Below, one piece after another: positions 25,416-34,578 of a DNA stretch of 55,158 nt (its first letter is position 1; the number at the start of each line of letters is the position of its first letter). The position numbers were made by a program, and so were the translations under genes. The stretch covers positions 1 through 55,158 of the forward strand of contig NZ_SPMX01000041.1 of the NCBI RefSeq assembly GCF_012940005.1, in the 5' to 3' direction. The notes under the pieces were generated by a model, which did no database searches, was not told the DNA's origin, and was given only the letters and a program-made list of their open reading frames with translations. This DNA comes from Candidatus Accumulibacter contiguus (GTDB lineage Bacteria; Pseudomonadota; Gammaproteobacteria; Burkholderiales; Rhodocyclaceae).

Positions 25416-25673
25416 TTACTCCAGTGGATCAATCGGATTCAGCGGCTTGCGCAGCATGGCAAGCTCCCAGTCGGCTTCAATTTCTTTCCGGTGCAGCGCC
25501 AGCCATTCGCGCACCATTGACAGCGCCCGTCCGGGCAACGAACCGGCGTACAGCTTGCCGTCCAAGGTCATCAAGGCTTCGTGCTCGCCATAGACCGCGT
25601 GAAAATGCATTGGCGGATGCTCTCGCCAGTTCATGTAAATGACGATGCCGAAAAATCGTGAAATCTCAGGCAT
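25416..25673 (-). CDS. DUF4160 domain protein
   Basis: The 85-residue protein reads MPEISRFFGIVIYMNWREHP, then PMHFHAVYGEHEALMTLDGK and REWLALHRKEIEADWELA, the full DUF4160 signature. The conserved HFH-Y-E residues suggest a small metal- or RNA-acting protein. It is paired with DUF2442 downstream and starts 2 bases after the integrase stop, so all three may be co-transcribed. Confidence 0.85.
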   Translation of the reverse strand: MPEISRFFGIVIYMNWREHPPMHFHAVYGEHEALMTLDGKLYAGSLPGRALSMVREWLALHRKEIEADWELAMLRKPLNPIDPLE

Positions 25674-25675
25674 GG

Positions 25676-26908
25676 CTACACCGTTCCGCGCTTCTTTATC
25701 TGCACCACATCTGCACCGGACTTCAGGCCGCCAGCCTCCAGCATGGCAGCCGTCGCGGTATTCACTGCGGCCCGCACCGGGTCAAGGTCCAGCCGGGCAT
25801 AGATCGCTGTTGCCTGCTGGCTCTTGTGGTTCAGGCTCTTGCCGATGACGGCCAGTGATGCGCCTGTACGCGCCTGCCAGCTTCCCAGGGTGCGCCGCAG
25901 GTCGTGCAGGGTCACGCCGTCCGCCTCGTTGCGCCCGTAGGGAATGCCGGCCCGCTCCATGATCCGGATAATGCCCTTCTTCGGTTCCACCATGTGCCCC
26001 GTTGCGCCGATGCCAGGGAACACGAAGCCGCCAGCAGTCGCTTCTTGGCGCGCCTTCAGGATCTCCACCGCTTCCGGGCAGAGTGTCACCGTTTGGGGAG
26101 TACCGTTCTTCGTCACCGGCAGCCGCCAGTTTCCTGCCGCCAGGTCGATCTCGCGCCAGTGCATCGCGCAAACATTCGCCCGCCGCGCACCGGTCAGCAG
26201 CGCCAGCAGGATGAAGTCACGCATGGCGATGCTCGGTTCTTCGGCCAGCGCCGCGAAGAATCGTGGCAGTTCGTCGGGTTGCAGGAATCGGTCACGGGTC
26301 ACGACTCGCCCGGCCACCTTGACGCCATGCGCCGGGTTCGCGTCGAGATAACCCCACTCGATCGCCTTGGCGAACAGCCCCGATGCCAGCGCCCGGATCT
26401 GGCGCACCGTCGCCGCCGCCTTGCCTGCCTTCTCGGCGCCAGAAACGACTCTGGCAACATCGGCTCGCGTGATTGTCGTCAGCTTCTTGTCGCCCAGTGG
26501 CTTCTGCAGGTAGTACCTGAATCGTTGCTGATCGTCGCGCCATGACAGCTTCTTTTCACCGTGCCGGGTGCCGTACTCGGCGAAGAATTCGGTCAACGTC
26601 GGCTCAGCCTTGAAGGTGCGTTTCACTTCGGCAGGGTTCGCCCCGTGCTCGATCTCGGCATTGACCGTAGCGGCAGCCTTGCGCGCTTGCTCCACCGTCA
26701 TCGCGGGGAAGCGCCCCAGGGTTACCCGTTCCGGCCCGCCGCCCTTGGTTCGCCGGTACATGGAGAAGGTTTTCACGCCAGCCGGGGTTACACGTAGCTG
26801 CAGGCCTGTTGTCTTGGTGTCGTAATACGTTGCGCGCGTGCCGGTCGCAGGTGTAGGCAGCGCAAGGATTCTCTCCTTGTTGAACTGGAATCTTGCCGCA
26901 TCATCCAT
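25676..26908 (-). CDS. P4-type tyrosine recombinase (island integrase)
   Basis: The 410-residue integrase has the DUF4102-type N-terminal arm-binding domain (TTGLQLRVTPAGVKTFSMYR, VTLGRFPAMTVEQARKAAAT), a SAM-like core-binding domain, and a catalytic domain. The catalytic residues are Arg (LLTGARRANVCAMHW), His-x-x-Arg (TLHDLRRTLGSWQ), His (SLNHKS) and Tyr (QQATAIYARLDLDP). It lies 165 bases from the tRNA-Asn 3' fragment at 27073-27120, pointing inward. This is the standard layout for an integrase at the end of a tRNA-borne island. Intact. Confidence 0.92.
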   Translation of the reverse strand: MDDAARFQFNKERILALPTPATGTRATYYDTKTTGLQLRVTPAGVKTFSMYRRTKGGGPERVTLGRFPAMTVEQARKAAATVNAEIEHGANPAEVKRTFKAEPTLTEFFAEYGTRHGEKKLSWRDDQQRFRYYLQKPLGDKKLTTITRADVARVVSGAEKAGKAAATVRQIRALASGLFAKAIEWGYLDANPAHGVKVAGRVVTRDRFLQPDELPRFFAALAEEPSIAMRDFILLALLTGARRANVCAMHWREIDLAAGNWRLPVTKNGTPQTVTLCPEAVEILKARQEATAGGFVFPGIGATGHMVEPKKGIIRIMERAGIPYGRNEADGVTLHDLRRTLGSWQARTGASLAVIGKSLNHKSQQATAIYARLDLDPVRAAVNTATAAMLEAGGLKSGADVVQIKKRGTV

Positions 26909-27072
26909 GACATCACCTTATGCGTTCGTTCTGTGCTGGGGTTACGCCGGGGTTACATTTGCCATCAAAAACGGTGCTTTTTGGTGTAACCCCATTAAGG
27001 TGAGTATAGCCGTAACATGTTGCTGTGTATAGGTTTATTAAGGTATGTTAATCCGCATGTCTGAATTGAATC

Positions 27073-27120
27073 ACGGACTGTTAATCCGTAGGTCCCTGGT
27101 TCGAGCCCAGGTCGGGGAGC
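27073..27120 (+). other. Attachment site: 3' half of tRNA-Asn
   Basis: ACGGACTGTTAATCCGT is an anticodon arm with GUU anticodon. GGTCCCTGG and a TTCGAGCCCAGG T-arm, then TCGGGGAG, complete the 3' half of tRNA-Asn. The 5' half is absent and the CCA end is altered (GCAA). A terminator follows at once. This fits the attR left when an island recombines into the anticodon-to-3' end of tRNA-Asn. The complete tRNA should lie at the other end, outside the window. Confidence 0.8.
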
Positions 27121-27141
27121 AAAATAAAATCAAGCACTTAG

Positions 27142-27167
27142 GCCACTTTCAAAGGTGGCTTTTTTTG
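27142..27167 (+). terminator. Intrinsic terminator of the tRNA-Asn transcript
   Basis: GCCAC pairs with GTGGC around a CTTT/AAAG-containing loop, followed by seven T. It lies 21 bases after the tRNA fragment and is presumably the native chromosomal terminator of the tRNA gene, supporting 27.12 kb as the island edge. Confidence 0.75.
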
Positions 27168-27854
27168 TTTCCAGTCGTTTGCGTAAGCAAAATCCAGCAA
27201 TCCAGATCAACGTCAGGCAAGGGAAACCAAGTCGGTAGGGTGTCGACAGTCACGCTGTAATGCTTCCGGTAACGCTCTGTCTCTTTTCTGCAACATGCCT
27301 CATTTCCGCCATGCTCGCCGATCGATTCTTCGTCCAATCCTGAGCACTGACCACAATCGCCGCCGGCCACCATGCCAGCATTGACGCTGGCGACTTTTCT
27401 CAATCGCCGAGCCTGACCTGGAGCGATCGGCCGCAAGCCGCCATTCGGCTGGGAATGTCAATCTACTCGCCTAGCCGGCAACTCTGAAGCGGGAGCACAT
27501 TTGGTGGTGAAACAATTATGATCGTGCTCCCATCCAACAGCTTCTGGAATGTCCTAGCTGGTTCAGAACTGCAATGGGGCGATCAGGCCGTTGGGGCGCG
27601 AGTCCCGGACTGTTTGATTGGAACTGCCTTCGGGCAGTTGCCTTACTCGCCAACAGGTGACGCACAACGCCCTATCTATTGGCGCGGCACGGCAAGGAGT
27701 TAGGCGCAGGGGGAGGGGCCGATTGCCCCCATCTGCGTTATTCTGCGATCTGAATGGGACGATGCGATAGCATCGCAGCACAGGGCACCAGCCTCAACGC
27801 GTCAAGAAAGGCCGGCCATGTCAGCTTGTTGAAGGTCGCTGTCACATTGGCAAG
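27168..27854. other. Long intergenic region with two hairpins
   Basis: No credible gene is seen over nearly 700 bases. It holds an inverted repeat GGGAGCAC/GTGCTCCC (27491-27498 and 27524-27531) with an AT-rich 25-base loop. It also holds a tight UUCG hairpin at 27622-27639. Open frames on both strands are short and lack known domains. Confidence 0.5.
27622..27639. repeat. UUCG-tetraloop hairpin
   Basis: AACTGCC and GGCAGTT form a perfect 7-bp stem closed by TTCG, an exceptionally stable RNA loop. No T-tract follows on the plus strand; the minus strand reads into GC-mixed sequence. It may be a structural RNA element or old attenuator. Confidence 0.5.
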
Positions 27855-28085
27855 GTGATGGTGCAACCTTCCGACTGTCCGACGTGCTCCAAGACGCTTG
27901 ACGCCGGGCTCGCACAGCTCACGGTCGGGCTCGCCTGGTGGTACCAGAAATACGCGAAGGATCAGTCACCGCAGGATGCTGGCCGGTACGAGTGCGCCGA
28001 ACAGGAGGTGCGAGCGAAGCGTACCGGCCTGTGGGCAGATGGTCACCCGGTACTGCCCTGGGACTGGCGGCGTGGTATGCGGTAA
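27855..28085 (+). pseudogene. Thermonuclease-like (SNase) C-terminal fragment
   Basis: KTLDAGLAQLTVGLAWWYQK and YAKDQSPQDAGRYECAEQEV, then RTGLWADGHPVLPWDWRR, form the C-terminal third of staphylococcal-nuclease-type secreted nucleases. The catalytic Arg/Asp/Glu section and the signal peptide are missing. It is followed within 12 bases by a gene with a strong ribosome-binding site. A nuclease remnant only. Confidence 0.7.
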
Positions 28086-28096
28086 GGAGGAATAAA

Positions 28097-28786
28097 ATGG
28101 ATAGTACCTTCAGCGCGGTCAGGAAGAAGTCAAAGGCAATCGCCGTTGCCGTTGCCTTGCTGAGTCTGGTGACGCTCAATCTCTTAACGCTGACCAATGA
28201 CAGCGTGCATGCGAAAGCCTACGGATTTCTGGAAAGCATCGCACGAGCGACGGTGGGTGTCGGAGTGCTCCAGAATAGCCCAACCGAGGTCGCAAGGCGC
28301 GCCGTTGCGGCTACGCGAGAACTGAGATCTCAGAATGAGCACCTCGTATCCCGGAATCAGGAACTGCTATCCGAGAATGATCGCGTGGTATTGCAGAAAA
28401 AGAACTTGGCGCATCGTACCCTGATCCTGGTGGAAGCCGTAAACACTCTCATCGCACACACCAGTGCTCTTCAGGCAGAAATGATCAAAGCGACAGCATG
28501 GGCACAGTGGTATGAGAACCGGCACGAGGAGATGCGACGCGTGGCGCATGACATATTGGGGCGCGCTACCGCGAGGCTTTCTAGGGGTGCTGTTCGCAGC
28601 GCGTCGACCTTGTCCGGGAAAGCGATTCCAGTTGTCGGGGCCGCGATCGCAGTAGGTGCCTCTGGACTGGATCTGATAGACACTTGCAAAATAATGAAGG
28701 ACATGAACCACCTTGCCAAGTCGATGGAATTGCCGGAAGAGGAGGGGCTGTCGTCTGTTTGCCGGGTCGCATTGCCTGCATGGTAG
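28097..28786 (+). CDS. Membrane-anchored coiled-coil protein of unknown function
   Basis: ATG 28097 is preceded by TAAGGAGG, a near-perfect ribosome-binding site. The 229-residue protein has a basic start, one transmembrane segment (AIAVAVALLSLVTLNLLTL, about residues 14-32) and a long heptad-rich region (RSQNEHLVSRNQELLSENDR, VVLQKKNLAHRTLILVEAVN). A glycine/alanine-rich hydrophobic stretch follows (AIPVVGAAIAVGASGLDLID). That last part resembles helical hairpins of membrane-active proteins. No family recognised. It is well formed and free of frameshifts, unlike its neighbours. Confidence 0.6.
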   Translation: MDSTFSAVRKKSKAIAVAVALLSLVTLNLLTLTNDSVHAKAYGFLESIARATVGVGVLQNSPTEVARRAVAATRELRSQNEHLVSRNQELLSENDRVVLQKKNLAHRTLILVEAVNTLIAHTSALQAEMIKATAWAQWYENRHEEMRRVAHDILGRATARLSRGAVRSASTLSGKAIPVVGAAIAVGASGLDLIDTCKIMKDMNHLAKSMELPEEEGLSSVCRVALPAW

Positions 28787-28810
28787 GCTGTGGCGGAAGG
28801 GCGAGCGGTG

Positions 28811-28933
28811 ATGCCTCAGAAGCAATGGCCGGTGACGATTGACGAAGCGGTCGGCGTGGTGATCGCTGCACTGCCGGACGACAAGAAGGCGAGCATTGTC
28901 GCTCTGGCGCAGGCTGGTAGTGAAACTGGCTGA
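28811..28933 (+). pseudogene. DUF6794-like N-terminal fragment
   Basis: MPQKQWPVTIDEAVGVVIAA and LPDDKKASIVALAQ resemble the start of DUF6794 proteins (P-x-T-I/L-x-E-A-V then a D-x-x-K helix). The frame then ends where IS66 transposase sequence begins, so the gene seems cut by an insertion. 40 residues only; family call tentative. Confidence 0.35.
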
Positions 28934-28937
28934 AAAA

Positions 28938-29460
28938 ATGAACGACGAGTGGCTGAAGAAGCTGCCGGCGGAGCGATTGCTGGAGGTGCCGAAGCGTCTG
29001 CTGGACGACGTCAAAGAGTGACATGATCGGCTGAACCAAAACCCGGACAACAGCTCGCGCCCGCCCACGAGCCTGGCCCCTTGGGAGAGAGCCAGCGACG
29101 CGGAGGTGGGCCGGGATTCGCCAAGCGAGACCGACCCGGTAGAAGCGGATGAAGGGGAGACGGAAACCGGGAGATCACGGAAGAGACGGCCCAATCGGAA
29201 GAGAAGTCCCCCTCAGCGCCGCAGGCGGCAAAGAAGAAGGCCGGCAAGCCGGCAGTCAGGGCTTTGGCCGTACCCAGAAACTGACGGTCACCGCTACTTG
29301 CGAGCACCGACCGGAGAACTGTGCGGCGTGTGGGCTAGCGCTGGCGGCGGACGCCAAGTTACGCCGTGGAAGGAATCCGGCCTGCTGCTGTGGCTGTGGG
29401 CTTTGGTCACCACCCACACGGTGCTGTTCCTCATTGGCCCGCGCAGCGCAGAAATGATGA
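28938..29460 (+). pseudogene. IS66 family transposase relic
   Basis: Pieces in order are KLPAERLLEVPKRLLDDVKE, a TGA stop, then HDRLNQNPDNSSRPPTSLAP (the classic IS66 N-terminal motif). A frame change leads to GFGRTQKLTVTATCEHRPEN with the CAACGLAL zinc-finger. A deletion then joins to TPWKESGLLLWLWALVTTHT and VLFLIGPRSAEMM from the DDE domain. One nonsense codon, two or more frameshifts and a large deletion make it dead. The IS66 tail at position 1 may be a separate copy. Confidence 0.75.
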
Positions 29461-29463
29461 TGT

Positions 29464-29862
29464 TCATTGCTGACCAGGAACCGGCATGACGTCCGTTTGC
29501 GAAAAATCATGGCCCTTGAAAAGCAGCACATCACCCCGGCGGCTGGTCAAGGCATAGGCGAAACAATCGCCGAAGTTCAACCCGGCCGGATGGTGCCACT
29601 TGCCGAAGCGTTGCCAGGCGTCGAAGGCTGTTTGCACCAATTCGGCGTCGGCGGGTTCGACCTGCACTTCCGCGGCGTCGAGCAGTTCGCCCAACGCCTG
29701 CACACCCGGGCAGCCGAGCCGGGCTGAGATCACCATCATCGCCTCCAGCCAGTTGGGTGCACAGATCACCGGCATTTCCGCGCCGGCGAGCGCGAGAGCC
29801 AACGCGTCGCCTTCCGGCTCCCCCAGCAGGATGGCGACCAATGCCGAGCTGTCGACGACCAT
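29464..29862 (-). CDS. VapC-type PIN toxin
   Basis: The 132-residue PIN ribonuclease has acidic residues at MVVDSSALVAILLGEPEGDA (first Asp), NWLEAMMVISARLG (Glu), GLNFGDCFAYALTSRRGDVL (the N-F-G-D-x-x-x-Y-A motif) and LLFKGHDFSQTDV. It is preceded by its antitoxin with 2 bases between them. Type II toxin that cleaves tRNA or rRNA. Intact. Confidence 0.9.
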   Translation of the reverse strand: MVVDSSALVAILLGEPEGDALALALAGAEMPVICAPNWLEAMMVISARLGCPGVQALGELLDAAEVQVEPADAELVQTAFDAWQRFGKWHHPAGLNFGDCFAYALTSRRGDVLLFKGHDFSQTDVMPVPGQQ

Positions 29863-29864
29863 CT

Positions 29865-30128
29865 TCAGCGCGGCAGTCCGTCCGCTCCCAGCCCGAGGAT
29901 CTCGGCCTCGGGGCGCTCATCGAGCACAGGCAGGCGAGCGCTGCGCGTGGCAATCGCGCGGATACGGGCCAGCCGCAGGTCGGCATCAGACCGGCTGGCA
30001 GGAAGGCTTCGCAACGCATCGAGTTGACTGATGACCTCCTGGTTGAGCGAACGGCGGTGGGCCCCCGCCTGTTCCTTCAACCACTGGTGCAGATCGGCAG
30101 GCACATCGCGCAAGGTGAGGGTCGGCAT
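29865..30128 (-). CDS. VapB/FitA-type ribbon-helix-helix antitoxin
   Basis: MPTLTLRDVPADLHQWLKEQ and AHRRSLNQEVISQLDAL form an Arc/FitA-type ribbon-helix-helix. The C-terminal tail (LPVLDERPEAEILGLGADGL) is the toxin-binding part. A start at 30146 (MSLENP) is possible, but ATG 30128 matches the family start. It represses the operon and blocks VapC. Confidence 0.85.
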   Translation of the reverse strand: MPTLTLRDVPADLHQWLKEQAGAHRRSLNQEVISQLDALRSLPASRSDADLRLARIRAIATRSARLPVLDERPEAEILGLGADGLPR

Positions 30129-30179
30129 AGGGTTCTCCAGTGACATCGAAATGACTGTAGTTTAGCATCAGTGAGGAGC

Positions 30180-30619
30180 TGCAGGCGAAACGCGGCAGGG
30201 CAGTCCGTCAGGCTTCGAGTTGACTGCGACGCTGTCTGGCGGCGAGCCGGTGCAGGAGGCATGACCGGCCCCCCTCCGTTCCTGCTTACTCGCTTCCGAT
30301 ACCACGCGTAAAAGTGCTTCGCATTCCAGCCTTCGTGTCGCCGCCGGTACGTCGACAGCAGATCCATCACTTCGTCTACCGGCGCCTTCCGATGCGAAAC
30401 CTGTTCCAGGCGCCGATCTAGCAAACCTTCCAGGCCATCCGCTTCGTACCGCATCAGGTACCGTCGGAACGTCCGCTCGCAAACCCCCAGCAGACTCGAC
30501 GCTTCCGCCTGCGTCAGCCGACCCGCTTCCCAGCCTCCATACGCTTCTTCAAACCGCATCTTCCTGATCTCCGGTAGCAACTCCGTCCGTCTCGTCTCGC
30601 TCCTCCTTGGCAGCAACAT
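30180..30619 (-). pseudogene. ISNCY-family transposase, N-terminal fragment
   Basis: MLLPRRSETRRTELLPEIRK and MRFEEAYGGWEAGRLTQAEA, then LGVCERTFRRYLMRYEADGL and LEQVSHRKAPVDEVM, are the helix-turn-helix start of ISNCY transposases. After WNAKHFYAWYRKR the sequence diverges and no catalytic domain follows. A truncated remnant next to VapBC. Confidence 0.75.
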
Positions 30620-31028
30620 AAACCGGACAGATTACTTGTTCCCTACATCGAGGAGGCGCCCGCTTGGACAGTTGCGTCGTACGCTGCTACAATCTCAACA
30701 CTGGCATGAGTGGCTTGGTCTTCGCTGTGTCGCGTCGGCAGCGAGCAGGTCATTCGGCTGGCCCGCAATCCTACCAGTCTGCTGGGCAGAACCACCCCGC
30801 GCGTCGGAGTCGACGGACCGGGAACTGGCTCCGATCAGCGCTTGGGCGATCGGGCTGGCGTCGGCTCACGGGCAGGGGCAATGGTACTTGACTTGGTGTT
30901 GAGGGTGCAGTGCACTCGCGTTGAACCTGCTCAGTGTGCTGGCCAAGGACTTGCCTGCATGTTGTTGCAGCGATGGCCCTTGCGTGAAGTACCAGCGCTT
31001 GAGGTATGGTTTTGATGAGCAGAGTTGC
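30620..31028. other. Intergenic before the glgX remnant
   Basis: No supportable gene is seen. The stretch is GC-rich and has overlapping short frames on both strands without known domains. It joins mobile-element debris to the glycogen genes. Confidence 0.4.
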
Positions 31029-31613
31029 ATGCCTGAAGCGCTGACAGCCGTCTGGCCCGGCAAATCATATCCCCTGGGCGCTACCTGGGACGGAGAGGGG
31101 GTCAATTTCGCCTTGTTCGCCGAGCACGCCGACAAGGTCGAGTTGTGTCTATTGGACGGCAGCGGACGACAGGAACAACAGCGCATCGAGCTGGGCGAGC
31201 AAACCGACCAAAACTGGCATGCCTACCTGCCTGAAGTGCGTCCGGGCCAGTTGTACGGCTACCGGGTCCATGGTCCTTATCGGCCTGAGGAGGGACACCG
31301 CTTCAATCCGCACAAGCTGCTGCTGGATGCCTACGCCAAAGCGATTGTCGGCACCGTCGAGTGGAGCGATGCCCAGTTCGGTTACCGCATCGGCAGCCCC
31401 CGCGAGGATTTGAGCTTCAGCCGCCGCGACAGCGCGCCCGGCATGTTCAAGTGCCAGGTGATCGATCCCGGTTTCGTCGACGACCGCCATCTACTGGACC
31501 GAGGGCTGAGAAACTACTGGGGCTACGATTCCATCGGCTACTTGGCTTGCGCCTCAATGCGGCTCTGCTGCAGGAACATGCGGGTGAGCTGGAACGATAG
31601 TCAAAACCGGTGA
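31029..31613 (+). pseudogene. glgX: Glycogen debranching enzyme GlgX remnant
   Basis: MPEALTAVWPGKSYPLGATW and GEGVNFALFAEHADKVELCL, then GQLYGYRVHGPYRPEEGHRF and NPHKLLLDAYAKAI, form the N-terminal CBM48 domain of GlgX/TreX isoamylases. After KCQVIDP the frame jumps to FVDDRHLLDRGLRNYWGYDS, which normally lies about 60 residues further on. It then ends in unrelated sequence. The whole catalytic barrel is missing. It sits 51 bases upstream of glgB, so the gene order glgX-glgB is retained although the debranching activity from this copy is lost. Confidence 0.8.
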
Positions 31614-31664
31614 CGTCTTGCGCATTTCACAACCGATTTACCCTGAGCAAGGGAAGGAATAATT

Positions 31665-33836
31665 ATGATAGAAGCCAAGTTGAATGACGAAATGATCCGA
31701 ATCGCCGAGGCTCGCCACCACGATCCGTTTTCGGTGCTGGGAAGGCATCCTTGCGGTGAAGGCGTTGTGGTACGGGCCTACATCCCGCACGCGACGGAAG
31801 TTTTCATCGCCGAAGGCAATTTGCCGCTGGAACGTATTCCGGATTCCGACTTTTTCGAGTGGCGGGGTTCCGGCAAGAACCTTCCGGAACACTATCGCCT
31901 GATCTGGCGCGATACCTGGCATCACGACCATATTGCCCACGATCCTTATAGCTACCTGCCGCAGATAACGGATTTCGATCTGCATCTGTTCGGTGAAGGC
32001 AGGCACAGTCACGCCTATAATTTCCTCGGGGCAAACGAACATGAGATTGACGGCGTCGCTGGCATCCTGTTCGCCATCTGGGCACCCAACGCCGAGCGTG
32101 TGAGCGTCCTGGGTGACTTCAATCACTGGGACGGTCGTCGCCACGCGATGCGCGTGCGTCCGGGGAGCGGGGTATGGGAGCTGTTCATTCCCGACATCAC
32201 CCCCGGTATCTTCTACCGCTTCGAGATCAGGAACCGGAACAGCGGCGAGGTGCTCACCAAATCCGACCCCTACGGCCGACGCTTCGAGATGCGGCCAGGA
32301 AATGCATCGATTGTCGCTCCTCGCTCCACTTACGTCTGGCAGGACACCACCTGGATGGAGCGGCGCGCCGCGGCCGACTGGCAGCATGCGCCGATGTCTA
32401 CCTATGAGGTCCATCTCGGCTCCTGGCAGCGTGGGTACGAAGGGGAATTCCTCAACTACCGAGAGTTGGCGAGACAACTGGTCGAATATGTAACCCGGAT
32501 GGGCTTCACTCATATTGAACTCCTGCCGGTCACCGAGCATCCGTTCGATCAGTCGTGGGGCTACCAGGTCACCGGCTATTTCGCGCCGACCAGCCGTTTC
32601 GGCACACCGGACGACTTTCGCTACTTCGTCGATCTCTGCCATCAGAACGATATTGGCGTGCTTCTCGACTGGGTTCCCGCCCATTTCCCCAAGGATGCCC
32701 ATGCGCTGGCGCGGTTCGACGGCACGGCGCTCTACGAGCATGAGGATCCACGCAAGGGCGAACACCTGGACTGGTCGACGCTGATCTTCAATTTCGGCCG
32801 CAACGAGGTGAAGAACTTCCTGATTTCCAGCGCCATTTATTGGCTTGACGAGTTCCATATCGACGGTTTGCGGGTGGATGCCGTCGCTTCCATGCTCTAT
32901 CTCGATTATTCGCGCACCGAATGGGTGCCCAATCAGTACGGCGGCAGGGAGAACATCGAAGCGATCGAGTTCCTTCGCCAACTCAACGCCACAACCCACA
33001 CGGAAGCTCCCGGCACGCTGATCATCGCCGAGGAATCGACGTCCTGGCCGCAGGTGACGCGCCCCACCTACATTGGCGGACTGGGCTTCGACATCAAGTG
33101 GAATATGGGCTGGATGAACGATACCCTGCGCTACATGGGACAGGAACCGATCTACCGCCAGTACCATCATGACCTGCTCACCTTCAGCATGCTGTATGCG
33201 TTTTCAGAGAACTTCATGCTGCCTTTCTCGCATGACGAAGTGGTGCATGGCAAGGGCTCGATGCTCAACCGCATGCCCGGCGACGAATGGCAGCGTTTCG
33301 CCAATCTCAGACTGCTCTACACCTACATGTTCACTCATCCGGGCAAGAAGCTCCTGTTCATGGGCACCGAGTTCGGTCAAGGTCTCGAGTGGAACAGCGC
33401 GGGGGTTCTCGATTGGTATGTCCTCGACTTTCCTTTGCATGCCGGGATGCAAACCCTGGTGAAGGATCTCAACCACCTGTATCGCGGCTCGTCCGCCCTG
33501 CATGGAAACGAGTTCGAGTGGCAGGGATTCGAGTGGATCGATTGCCACGATTACCAACAGTCGATCCTGAGCTTTGTCCGCAAGACTGACGACGAATTCG
33601 TGGTGGTGATCGTCAACTTCACTCCCGTCCCGCGTATGGATTACCGCATTGGCGTGCCGCAACCGGGCAGCTATCGAGAAATCCTCAACTCGGATTCGCA
33701 TTTCTACGGCGGTGGCGATTTGGGCAATGGCGATGGGCCACTCGTCGCCGAGGAAGTGCCGTGGATGAACCGCCCGTATTCATTGTCCATTACGGTGCCG
33801 CCGCTTGCCGGCATTGTCCTGGCGCTGAGCGCCTGA
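31665..33836 (+). CDS. glgB: 1,4-alpha-glucan branching enzyme
   Basis: The enzyme transfers alpha-1,4 chains to alpha-1,6 branch points in glycogen. The 723-residue GH13 protein has N-terminal CBM48-like modules ([40 protein letters not shown]). The barrel has [20 protein letters not shown], the nucleophile in [19 protein letters not shown], the acid Glu in [14 protein letters not shown] and the stabiliser in [18 protein letters not shown]-terminal all-beta domain follows. ATG 31665 has GAAGGAA upstream. Length is normal. The strong glycogen signature fits a polyphosphate/glycogen-cycling lifestyle. Confidence 0.97.
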   Translation: MIEAKLNDEMIRIAEARHHDPFSVLGRHPCGEGVVVRAYIPHATEVFIAEGNLPLERIPDSDFFEWRGSGKNLPEHYRLIWRDTWHHDHIAHDPYSYLPQITDFDLHLFGEGRHSHAYNFLGANEHEIDGVAGILFAIWAPNAERVSVLGDFNHWDGRRHAMRVRPGSGVWELFIPDITPGIFYRFEIRNRNSGEVLTKSDPYGRRFEMRPGNASIVAPRSTYVWQDTTWMERRAAADWQHAPMSTYEVHLGSWQRGYEGEFLNYRELARQLVEYVTRMGFTHIELLPVTEHPFDQSWGYQVTGYFAPTSRFGTPDDFRYFVDLCHQNDIGVLLDWVPAHFPKDAHALARFDGTALYEHEDPRKGEHLDWSTLIFNFGRNEVKNFLISSAIYWLDEFHIDGLRVDAVASMLYLDYSRTEWVPNQYGGRENIEAIEFLRQLNATTHTEAPGTLIIAEESTSWPQVTRPTYIGGLGFDIKWNMGWMNDTLRYMGQEPIYRQYHHDLLTFSMLYAFSENFMLPFSHDEVVHGKGSMLNRMPGDEWQRFANLRLLYTYMFTHPGKKLLFMGTEFGQGLEWNSAGVLDWYVLDFPLHAGMQTLVKDLNHLYRGSSALHGNEFEWQGFEWIDCHDYQQSILSFVRKTDDEFVVVIVNFTPVPRMDYRIGVPQPGSYREILNSDSHFYGGGDLGNGDGPLVAEEVPWMNRPYSLSITVPPLAGIVLALSA

Positions 33837-34028
33837 TGCTGCGCGAGGACTACTGCGGAACGTAAACTCGGAGAAAGCGCGTGTGACTGGCTCCGGGAGC
33901 CACGCGCGCACGACGACTTCACCATGGGGGGCCATGTTTGCTTGTGACTCGATGCCATTGCCGGCGGTTGCCGGCAATGGCATCGAGGTGGCTCCGCTTC
34001 TCAATCTGTCGGTGTCAGCGACGCCAGT
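33837..34028. other. Intergenic with long hairpin
   Basis: No gene is seen. It contains the 18-bp perfect inverted repeat listed next and the boundary between the glycogen genes and a mobile-element remnant. Confidence 0.5.
33948..33987. repeat. Perfect 18-bp inverted repeat with GGTT loop
   Basis: CTCGATGCCATTGCCGGC (33948-33965) is followed by GGTT and its exact complement (33970-33987). It lies 112 bases after the glgB stop. There is no T-run, so a transcription terminator is possible only if rho- or structure-dependent. The symmetry is strong enough to extrude as a cruciform. Confidence 0.85.
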
Positions 34029-34553
34029 CAATCCCAGGTCGATGGCTTGCCCAACGAATACCGGGCAGCGCCGGACACGGGACCCGCCTGGGAACCTTCC
34101 GAGGTCGCCGAGCGGATCATCGAGTGTTCCGGCGCCGAGATTCGCAACGGCGGCTTCCGGGCCTTCTACTCGCCACCCAACGATCTCATCTACCTGCCGC
34201 TCCGTTCTTCCTTCAGGGACCAGGCGAACTACTACAGCACGGCACTCCATGAGCTCTGCCACTGGACGGGCCACGCCTCTCGCCTCGGCAGGAAGCTCGG
34301 CAAGCGCTTTGGCGAATCGGCGTACGCGATGGAAGAGCGGATCGCCGAGATGGGCGCGGCCTTCCTGGCCGCGCACTGCCGGCTTGAAGGTCAGGTGCAG
34401 CACGCGAACTACATCGCCAGTTGGCTGGAAGTCCTCAAGCGCGACAAGCGCGCGGTGTTCACCGCTTCCGCGCAAGCCCAGAAGGCAGCCGACTATCTGC
34501 TTGAACACGCCGGGCTGATCACCCTGGCCGACGCCATGCCGCTCGCTGCCTGA
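34029..34553 (+). pseudogene. ArdC-type antirestriction protein, C-terminal metallopeptidase part
   Basis: NEYRAAPDTGPAWEPSEVAE and SGAEIRNGGFRAFYSPPNDL, then STALHELCHWTGHASRLGRK, give the zincin HExxH-type motif (H-E-L-C-H) and the downstream EERIAEMGAAFLAAHCRL of ArdC-like proteins carried by plasmids. The N-terminal ssDNA-binding domain is missing, so the protein is truncated; the frame is open from about 34029. A mobile-element relic between glgB and tRNA-Arg. Confidence 0.75.
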
Positions 34554-34578
34554 AGCGTACAGACGCTGTGGGCAATTC

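Noticed and set aside
27238..27436. A possible minus-strand gene after the tRNA-Asn fragment
   Set aside because: The open frame has poor composition, no ribosome-binding site and no domain.
29106..29489. A 127-codon plus-strand protein with basic repeats
   Set aside because: It is better explained as out-of-frame reading of an IS66 transposase relic, whose NPDNSSRPP, zinc-finger and TPWKE motifs are visible.
31638..33170. A 510-codon minus-strand frame over glgB
   Set aside because: It is a shadow of glgB, and no motifs are found.
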